DNA of 64,000 bases from Macrostomum hystrix (taxonomy: Eukaryota; Platyhelminthes; Macrostomidae), in the NCBI GenBank assembly GCA_950097015.1, contig CATNEN010000003.1, positions 4,511,501 to 4,575,500 of the forward strand, given 5' to 3'. The notes below the pieces were generated by a model. That model was given only the letters and a program-made list of their open reading frames with translations, ran no database searches and was not told where the DNA came from. Position 1 is the first letter of the stretch. Every line of letters starts with the position of its first letter. The position numbers and the translations under genes are program-made. Below are positions 56,086 to 64,000 of this stretch, piece by piece.

Positions 56086-56397
56086 TGTTGTTGTTGTAAG
56101 TTTGGGGTAAAACACAGGGTTTTTTACGCCCTGCTCCCCGCGCATCAGCAGAAGCTCTTACGCTACATAAATAAATATATTTGGTATTTATGGAGTTTAT
56201 GATCGATGCATTTTACTTGTTCAGAAATTATTTAAAATTATTTAGGTGTGAAAAATCCACACCAAAAACCCCCGCCTGCACAGGACCTTGAAATTAAGTA
56301 TTGCAAATTTTGGAGTTAAATATTAAAATTTAAATTTAGAAACATGCTGGGTCAACTATAAGTAGTGTGCTGAGTTTTTTGTCATTTAAATTTAAAC

Positions 56398-56457
56398 TGG
56401 ACCAGTAGAGGGTTAATCAGATAGTCGCAGAACAGACCGGCAGAGAGCGAATCAGGT
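56398..56457 (+). repeat. 60-bp direct repeat, second copy
   Basis: Second copy of the 56026-56085 repeat, beginning TGGACCAGTAGAGGGTTAAT. Confidence 0.8.
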
Positions 56458-56872
56458 AAGGTGGGAGCGGCTATAAAAAGGCTGGCGCAAAGATTAACAT
56501 AAATTTACATAATTTATGCCGCGACGCGGGATAGGCTAGAAAATGAACAGGCAGTTGCATGGCCGAGAGGAAAATAACAATTAAGGGTGGCGCAAGGGAT
56601 TCGAATGTACGTTGAAGTCTACTTACAGTTGCGATCTAAGAAATATACGGAATTGCAAAGTCGGTGACAGCGTAATTACATTTGTTAAAACGGCCCAACT
56701 CAGTACCACATTAATTTAAATTTCATTGTGGCTCCTGCCGAAAGTGACAACGTCACACTACCATAGACAAAAATGTGTGACTAAGCTATTCCTTGATGTG
56801 GTCTACTATTATTATTATTTCAACGCACATGCAATCTATGGGTGCTGATGTTTCTATTGATTTTTCGATAAG

Positions 56873-57169
56873 TTAAATTAAATTTGCGAGTGCTTCAGTG
56901 GTTTCCCTGTCGTATTGTGCCACTAAATAGTTAGATTTTTGTTCTGCTGTTAGTGACGTGAAATCAGGAGTTTTCCCTGAAATTCTACTTTCAAAATTCG
57001 ATCGCACAGTGCTATGCAAATTACAACTGCACTTCAATAAGAAGTTGACCTCGTTTTCCACTTCAATTTTGCACTTACTACATAATCTCTTCTCATAAGG
57101 ACCATTTGGTCTAAACTTAAGTCTATGAAATAGAGCGACATAAACATCCAAAAGGACATTAATACGCAT
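56873..57169 (-). pseudogene. C-terminal zinc-ribbon fragment of a non-LTR-type retroelement
   Basis: A 98-codon frame with KRLCSKCKIEVENEVNFLLK followed by CSCNLHS. The pattern C-x2-C-x(n)-E-x2-FLL-x-C is typical of the tail of ORF2 in several invertebrate LINE-like elements (compare C..C....ENE.HFL..C). No reverse transcriptase is found nearby. Family uncertain. Confidence 0.45.
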
Positions 57170-57560
57170 CCTATGTGCGTCCTAATGTCACCAAAAAGGC
57201 CTAACAAAATGTATAAGCTAATTAAGTACTGCACATTGCTCAAGAAAGGTGGAACATTAGAAACGTTAAAATTTAATGTTTTAAACATTAAAACAAGTAT
57301 TAATTGCTCATTAAATAATTTGCTAAATATTGAGTATTATCTCGCTTGATGTTGATAATGATTGCTTTATCTCTATTGCAATCACATTCTGCTCCGGGAT
57401 TACAAACACTCAGCATTTACCGGGATTGATTATTCGGAGATTGATTATAATGTCACGGAGATGACAAAAACCTGATAAGTAGGAAAACTTTTTCTAATTT
57501 TAATAAATTATTAACCGAAATAATTTGCAGAATCTTATGGGAAAACATTTTAAGTTTCAT
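57170..57560. other. Spacer downstream of the repeat-tailed CUB-like gene
   Basis: AT-rich, no gene recognised; includes the presumed 3' UTR of the minus-strand gene. Confidence 0.35.
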
Positions 57561-60500
57561 TTACAGCGAAGTTACATGCACTGGGTTGTGATTAATCTTG
57601 TCATTCGAAGACGTACCAGCCGTGTCATTCGAAGACGTACCAGCCGTGTCGTTCGAAGACGTACCAGCCGTGTCGTTCGAAGACGTACCAGCCGTGTCGT
57701 TCGAAGACGTACCAGCCGTGTCGTTCGAAGACGTACCAGCCGTGTCGTTCGTAGACGTACCAGCCGTGTCGTTCGTAGACGTACCAGCCGTGTCGTTCGA
57801 AGACGTACCAGCCGTGTCGTTCGAAGACGTACCAGCCGTGTCGTTCGAAGACGTACCAGCCGTGTCGTTCGAAGACGTACCAGCCGTGTCGTTCGAAGAC
57901 GTACCAGCCGTGTCGTTCGTAGACGTACCAGCCGTGTCGTTCGAAGACGTACCAGCCGTGTCGTTCGTAGACGTACCAGCCGTGTCGTTCGAAGACGTAC
58001 CAGCCGTGTCGTTCGTAGACGTACCAGCCGTGTCGTTCGTAGACGTACCAGCCGTGTCGTTCGAAGACGTAGCTGCAGCTAGAGGCGTCTTTTCTTTAGT
58101 AGTTCGCGCCTCGACGTCCGAACCATTGCGGCTGTTCGCTGGGTTTCTCAGGATTGATGGTTTGCATTTCTCGATCAGCCCAATGACAACCAACAGAGCA
58201 ATCGAAGAAGCAATAATGGCTAGGTATATTAACCAGACATTATTTTCCGCTCGCTCAGGCGTCGCTGTCGAATTTGTTGGAGAAACAGAGGTTGTGCTCA
58301 GTGAATCACTGTCGTTTGACGCACGGACAAAAATGCGAGCCGACTTGCTCAATTCGGTAAAGCTGTCGCAGGTTACTTCGATTCTAACTGCATCGGTTCT
58401 GCAATTTTAATGATCATCTACATAGGCTCAGGAAGTTCAGATAGAGACGTCTAACAGCACTTGGAATTAAAATGTCGTGCTACCTTTTCACAGAAATTGT
58501 TCCTACACTGTTCGTGTCAACATAGAACGCAGTGACATTTTTAACGGCTCTCTCTGAAAATAACGGTTCAAAAATTTAGAAAATTGTCTAAATTGAAGAG
58601 CAAGTAACAAAACAAGGTATTGTTTTACCATGATAGACGTATATTGAGCACACTGAGCTTGACATTTCGATTGGCTCGATGCTCAGATCAAAATTGCCAC
58701 TGATTCTGAACCCCCAAGTACACCGTACAAGTACATCGGATCTCCGTATGAATGAGAGCTGAAAGACATCTCCTCTGCGCACATCCTGACTAGAGTATCC
58801 GCGTTCATTGTATTCCAAACAGTGAAGGACCTCCTGTCCTTCAGCGCTGGGACTAAAATTAGCAAAATAAATTGTTTTCTACAATAAAGTCCAGACTACT
58901 GTAAAAACTGGCACTATACAGTTCATAATCACCAGTTTACAGCCTTCAGATTCAGGGTTACAGCTAATGCCATCTGGCTACTTTCCTAACAGACTCTTTA
59001 CAGCTCATAATCACCAGTTTACAGCCTTCAGATTCAGGGTTACAGCTAATGCCATCTGGCTACTTTCCTAACAGACTCTTTACAGCTCATAATCACCTGT
59101 TTACAGCCTTCAGATACATGGTTACAGCTAATGCCATCTGGCTACTTTCCTAACAGACTCTTTACAGCTCATAATCACCAGTTTACAGCCTTTAGATTCA
59201 TGATAACAGCTAATGCCATCTGGCTACTTTCCCAACAGACTCTTTACAGCTCATAATCACCAGTTTACAGCCTTTAGATTCATGGTAACAGCTAATGCCA
59301 TCTGGCTACTTTCCTAACAGACTCTTTACAGCTCATAATCACCTGTTTACAGCCTTCAGATTCATGGTTACAGCTAATGCTATTTAGATACTTTCCTAAC
59401 AGACTCTTTACAGCTCATAATCACCTGTTTACAGCCTTCAGATTCATGGTTACAGCTAATGCTATTTAGATACTTTCCTAACAGACTCTTTACAGCTCAT
59501 AATCACCTGTTTACAGCCTTCAGATTCATGGTTACAGCTAATGCTATTTGGCTACTTTCCTAACAGACTCTTTACAGCACATAATCACCTGTTTACAGCC
59601 TTCAGATTCATGGTTACAGCTAATGCTATTTAGATACTTTCCTAACAGACTCTTTACAGCTCATAATCACCTGTTTACAGCCTTCAGATTCATGGTTACA
59701 GCTAATGCTATTTAGATACTTTCCTAACAGACTCTTTACAGCTCATAATCACCTGTTTACAGCCTTCAGATTCATGGTTACAGCTAATGCCATCTGGCTA
59801 CTTTCCTAACAGACTCTTTACAGCTCATAATCACTTGTTTACAGCCTTCAGATTCATGGTTACAGCTAATGCCATCTGGCTACTTTCCTAACAGACTCTT
59901 TACAGCTCATAATCACCTGTTTACAGCCTTCAGATTCATGGTTACAGCTAATGCTATTTAGATACTTTCCTAACAGACTCTTTACAGCTCATAATCACCT
60001 GTTTACAGCCTTCAGATTCATGGTTACAGCTAATGCCATCTGGCTACTTTCCTAACAGACTCTTTACAGCTCATAATCACTTGTTTACAGCCTTCAGATT
60101 CATGGTTACAGCTAATGCCATCTGGCTACTTTCCTAACAGACTCTTTACAGCTCATAATCACCTGTTTACAACCTTCAGATTCATGGTTGCATTGGTTAC
60201 AGCTAATGCTATTTAGATACTTTCCTAACAGACTCTTTACAGCTCATAATCACCTGTTTACAGCCTTCAGATTCATGGTTACAGCTAATGCTATTTAGAT
60301 ACTTTCCTGACAGACTCTTTACAGCTCATAATCACCTGTTTACAGCTTTCAGATTCATGGTTACAGCTAATGCTATTTAGATACTTTCCTAACAGACTCT
60401 TTACAGCTCATAATCACCTGTTTACAGCCTTCAGATTCATGGTTACAGCTAATGCTATTTAGATACTTTCCTAACAGACTCTTTACAGCTCATAATCACC

Positions 60501-60935
60501 TGTTTACAGCCTTCAGATTCATGGTTACAGCTAATGCTATTTGGCTACTTTCCTAACAGACTCTTTACAGCTCATAATCACCTGTTTACAGTTTTCAGAT
60601 TCATGGTTACAGCTAATGCTATTTGGCTACTTTCCTAACAGACTCTTTACAGCTCATAATCACCTGTTTACAGTTTTCAGATTCATGGTTACAGCTAATG
60701 CTATTTAGCTACTTTCCTAACAGACTCTTTTACAGCTCATAATCACCTGTTTATAACATACAGCTACAGGGTTAAACTTATGCTGTCAATTTTCTGTATA
60801 ACAGACACAGCAACAGCTAGAAACCACAATTTTCATCAAACAACAAATCTTTTCTTTAGATTTAAAAAAGATAGCTCGTAATTACTTTAGCTTTGCAATT
60901 AAGAAAAGCAGACAGATTACTTCCATAGTTCTCAT
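57561..60935 (-). CDS. CUB-like single-pass membrane protein with SNDTAGTS-repeat tail, four exons
   Basis: Assembled on the minus strand from exons 60935-60886, 58852-58629, 58553-58484 and 58398-57561. All are GT-AG with matching phases (2-1-2), giving 393 residues. Exon 1 encodes a signal peptide (MRTMEVICLLFLIAKL). Exons 2-4 encode a CUB-like domain (VLHCLEYNERG ... LVRCTWGFRI ... FYVDTNSVGTISVK ... TDAVRIEVTC). A Ser/Thr-rich stalk and a TM helix (VWLIYLAIIASSIALLVVIG, about residues 169-191) follow. The cytoplasmic tail is made of about 19 copies of an eight-residue SNDTAGTS/TNDTAGTS unit and ends HNPVHVTSL. The family is not recognised. Exon sizes and phases match the first exons of the lectin gene 2 kb away, so the two are probably paralogues. 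The tail could be heavily O-GlcNAcylated or phosphorylated, which is inference. Confidence 0.78.
57594..58066 (-). repeat. 24-bp coding minisatellite
   Basis: About 19.5 copies of a 24-bp unit, seen on the plus strand as GTCGTTCGAAGACGTACCAG plus CCGT, with A/T variation giving Ser or Thr. Since 24 is a multiple of three, several frames on both strands are open (VVRRRTSR, SFEDVPAV). The minus-strand SNDTAGTS frame is the one joined to a signal peptide, CUB-like domain and TM helix. Confidence 0.92.
58914..60757 (-). repeat. 82-bp satellite, about 22 copies, intronic
   Basis: The unit contains TTTACAGCCTTCAGATTCA and CTTTCCTAACAGACTCTTTA. Two subtypes alternate (GCCATCTGGCTAC and GCTATTTAGATAC). 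One copy near 60190 has a small insertion (GCATTGGTTACA). The array occupies about nine tenths of the first intron of the repeat-tailed CUB-like gene. Confidence 0.95.
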
Positions 60936-63300
60936 GATTGATGGCCAGAGTTTTAATCGAGCTGGTTTAAGTTAGGGGAGTTCTCAAGTTTGAATATTTC
61001 CTGTTTTGCCGAGCAGAGCAATATTAAACGTTGTTTTAACAAAACTAATTTAGGTAATCTCACTTTAGAATTCAATTCGTTGTTTGCGACCTAAGCTATG
61101 AATAATACTTTTTTTCATTGAAAATAGGAAATGACAAGCCTGCCTAGCAAGCTTTATGTATAAATTTATTTTAACGACTGGATATGGAACTAAAATAACA
61201 AGATTAAAAAGGCATTCTCGCATTTCCTACTACTACTAGTAAAGTACAAAGCTTTGTCAAGCCATTTAAAAATAGAAAGAATATATCTCACTTTTTTTCG
61301 CCGTACCAGTGAGCGAAACCAGAAAATGACCAACTTCTTGTTTGGATTTCCTGAACAGATAAAGTTCTTATCTTAGCCGTCGATTCTTCTGACTTTATTC
61401 GATGAAGACAATCCGAACGTCGGAAGCGGACCTTCATGTCACCTTCGTGCCAACTGCAAACAGTTCGAGAGCATACACGGCTGCGCCTGGATCAATTTTT
61501 GTTCTTAGCTGCCCATACTTTGGCCCCATTCGCTACCCGGCACCAGCTCGGCGAATGAAAACCACAGCTCTCCTTGAACATCGTCAGTATCGACGGTTCC
61601 GTCGCTGCGGAGGCTGCCGCCAGAGCTCCGCTGACCGCTCAAGAGATCGCGCAGGCGCGCGTGGCGGACCATTCCATCTCTCTGAGCTATCTCTGAGCTC
61701 TTCCTGAGCTCTGTCATCTAGCCCAACTTCGGAGTGGCCACGCCTGCCCCAACTGCAGCCTCCAGCTCGACCCTTCCTTTCTCTCGGAGCTCGACCTGTG
61801 ACGAAACCCCTCCATTGCAGCCGCTTTCCTCGGGGCTTCCTACGACACTTTGAAAGTCTGGGTTAATACTAGAAATTAGCAACTACGAACGTATAAATAA
61901 ACAAGGGCTAAGTTATAAAATGGTAAATTTATTAAGGCTAAAGCATGGATTTTCCTCGGAAAAGCCTTCATGATTTATGACACATGAGTGGGTACACTAG
62001 TCAACAGTAGTAAGAGGTATACTCCAGAGCCAATAACTATAGCCCGCATGAACAGCTGCTGAACTAAGCTGCCATGTACGTTTCTTTAACTGCGGAAAAC
62101 CCTAGCTCCTAGCTCATAAACGCAGCGCATTGTTAAATGGCATAATACGCTCGTAGATTAACTGAAATTTTTAAACAGAAATGAAGAATTTTCTGCTCTT
62201 TCCCTAGCGCTTTGTATTTGGGTTGGAGCTATGCCTCGTGCAGCCATGGACCTCCGTGGCAGTGGCAGTTAATTCTAATTGCTAGAATTGCTGCTGCTAC
62301 AGTTTTAGGCTAGCTTATAGGGCTGTAGTGCTTATTTATCTGATGCTTACCATCTGATCGATGCCTTTCTTAGATAACGAATAGACGCTAGGCATCGACG
62401 AGGTTTCAGAGTGAAGGAGAGCTCGTTTTGACTTATAGCTTATAGCTTATACTTATAGCTGCGCGTCCTCGGTCACAGCCATTGATACCCTCAATAGCAG
62501 GTATATATTCTTACATTAAACATCTATATGTGAGTGCTAACAGCTAGTTGGAAAACGGAAAGTTAACAACTCATGAACTAATGGGCTCAACTGTGATTGT
62601 TATTAAGTAATGCTTTGTTATTATTTGATTCAAATACACCAATATAAAAACAATTTATAAAAAAAGCATTTCGATGGGGTATATTCTGCAGACACACAGG
62701 AGTTTATTATAAAAATAAAAAACCCCTTATTGATTTTTTTCAAAGTAGTAAACAAATATTTAGCTTTGAAAGTTGAAAAAGGCGGAAAATGTTTAATCAG
62801 ATGGTGGACTTTCACGGAAACCGGTCATTCGGTTTGGGAGCTATCGTGAAATAGGCAATGGGTATTCGAAATACCTACGAGGTCTGTCACAGGGGGGAAT
62901 AGCGTGCTTTTCCAACAGCATGACTACCATTTTGCCGTTCGTTTTAATACCAAGGGGGTTACCCCTTGAAAATGTTTTTGACACCGCTAGAATGCTTACA
63001 GCGTTGGGTGGTGACTGATTGGTTGACAGACCAAGCGATGGTTTCCTGAGGTTGAGCTGCGCCTAATAGTTAGGCTTGATCAGTGAAATTGGAGAAATTC
63101 GCGTCAGGGTGTCCGTAGTGGCCACCTGTTCCATCTGTTGTAGCTCTTGAAGGTCTAGATAGATAAGAGAGATCTAGATAATGGTAGGTGACCACCGAAA
63201 ACCACCGACCACCGCTAGCGCTTATGAGAAAAAATCCGACCTTCGGCCAGAACCGATGAATATCTCGACGGTATGAAGAGCTGGCGACTTGATTCTTGTT
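60936..63300. other. No supported gene
   Basis: 5' flank of the CUB-like gene followed by AT-rich DNA. A GC-richer patch at 61400-61860 has short frames on both strands that I cannot connect to a signal or domain. Confidence 0.35.
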
Positions 63301-64000
63301 TCAGAAGATGCGCAACAAAAATTCGGCTGGCTTTCTTGAGTTTCGTGTGCTTACGTTGCTCCGTTCGAGTGCAGCACAAAAATTGTTAAGTGATCCTTCA
63401 TTGTAGCAGTGGGCCTCCTTGTTGCTCCAGTGGTCAGTAGCAGCATTTCTCGAAAGCATGATGACTTTGTAGCGTCGGGTGAGGTTGAGAGTGCGTGGTT
63501 CGTTGTCAGACAAGTCCACCACAGTGTCCCAAATCTCATGTCGTGAATATGAAAATAGTATATTCGTCTCTAGAATAGTATATTCGTCTCTATTCGTCTC
63601 GAGAAACCCGTCTTCATCAGACCGCAGTGACCCGCCCATTGCTAAGATGTGTAGGGTCAGGACGGGGGTCAGGCCAGGCGTCCCGAAGGAGCACGTCCAA
63701 AAAATGAAGAGAGCGCTCCTCCTTGCGGTATTGCCTTGCGGTATTCCTGGGACCCCGTCTGGTGGTGTCCTAGCAGACTGGCGGTGACCGTGCGGTGAAC
63801 TGATCATGTCTTCCATCTGCCAGTTCGATGAACCAGAAGTCGTCGCACACTTTTTCTAAGACGTCAATACTCTCTAGGGTAGTGGCATGACTGAATTTGA
63901 GTCCAAGCAGGGCCTTGAGGAAGGCTGGAGAGGTATAAAAGACAGCAGTAGGATCGTGAGGCCGGAAGAAGTACCTGTTTAGCCGCTGCGAGTCACATTG
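63301..64000 (-). CDS. Unrecognised coding sequence, partial, in two frames
   Basis: On the minus strand one open frame entering from the window edge (64000 to about 63783) reads RYFFRPHDPTAVFYTS, FLKALLGLKFSHATTLES and VCDDFWFIEL. A second (63816-63301) contains EIWDTVVDLSDNEPRTLN, RRYKVIMLSRNAATDHWS and GSLNNFCAALERSN, followed directly by a consensus donor (GTAAGC). Both are protein-like in composition. They could be two exons of one gene, with acceptors such as TATTCTAG near 63575, or one frame broken by a shift. An internal duplication (GAGACGAATATACTATT) lies near 63555-63600. No family recognised. Confidence 0.4.

Larger units (their letters stand above)
55575..56872. other. Intergenic DNA with a 60-bp direct repeat
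   Basis: 5' flank of the CUB/lectin gene. Two near-identical 60-bp segments (56026-56085 and 56398-56457) flank 312 bp of unrelated DNA. No gene recognised. Confidence 0.45.

Noticed and set aside
57525-58410. Plus-strand frames VVRRRTSR and SFEDVPAV repeats
   Set aside because: Shadows of the minus-strand coding repeat, which alone is linked to a signal peptide, CUB-like domain and TM helix.
61402-61717. Frames on both strands in the GC-richer patch
   Set aside because: No signal peptide, domain or splice context; the strands overlap and neither is favoured.

Overview
The window is animal nuclear DNA, AT-rich outside exons, with spliceosomal introns (GT-AG), tRNA-derived SINEs, non-LTR and Ty3/Gypsy elements, MITEs and many minisatellites. 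C-type lectins with PAN-like or CUB-like domains, a LITAF protein, an eIF4H orthologue and a ZNFX1-type helicase indicate a metazoan. An invertebrate, perhaps a spiralian, is my inference; the sequence alone does not place it further.

Layout. 0.3-2 kb: coding exon of a glutamine-rich protein. 2.7-5.6 kb: decayed Ty3/Gypsy copy, minus strand. 6.8-7.4 kb: exon of an acidic, serine-rich protein. 8.9-9.4 kb: truncated Merlin/ISXO2-type transposase. 10.9-17.7 kb: the most notable gene, a four-exon gene of about 2,000 residues joining a low-complexity RG/Q/P-rich N-terminus, two cold-shock-like segments, a UPF1-family helicase with NFX1-type zinc fingers (ZNFX1 type) and a C-terminal PARP catalytic domain with an intact H-Y-E triad. 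19-24 kb: LINE fragment, MITE and long non-coding AT-rich DNA. 24.3-25.9 kb: exon with a SANTA-like domain (Mis18BP1/KNL2 type). 27 kb: small single-pass membrane protein. 28.5-29.1 kb: 23-bp minisatellite. 31-32.3 kb: eIF4H in three coding exons. 37.3-39.8 kb: 21-bp satellite that happens to be one 878-codon open frame. 40.5-41.8 kb: two further minisatellites. 42.2-43 kb: secreted PAN plus C-type-lectin protein. 43.5-44.8 kb: nest of a Gypsy fragment, a LINE fragment and a SINE with 12-bp target duplication. 45.7-46.6 kb: LITAF-domain protein in two exons.

48.2-60.9 kb: two genes in tandem on the minus strand that I assembled exon by exon. The first (six exons, 396 aa) encodes signal peptide, CUB-like domain, C-type lectin domain and membrane anchor; its largest intron is almost wholly a Ty3/Gypsy element, and another is filled with a CACAGT satellite. 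The second (four exons, 393 aa) encodes signal peptide, CUB-like domain, membrane anchor and a cytoplasmic tail of about 19 SNDTAGTS repeats; its first intron is almost wholly an 82-bp satellite. Both share intron phases 2-1-2 and a 70-nt third exon, so they look like paralogues. 63.3-64 kb: unrecognised coding sequence running off the window.

Functionally the region mixes housekeeping genes (eIF4H), a probable RNA-surveillance or innate-defence gene (ZNFX1-PARP), and lectin or CUB surface and secreted proteins typical of recognition. No operon logic applies. All splice sites were inferred by eye from consensus and reading-frame continuity.
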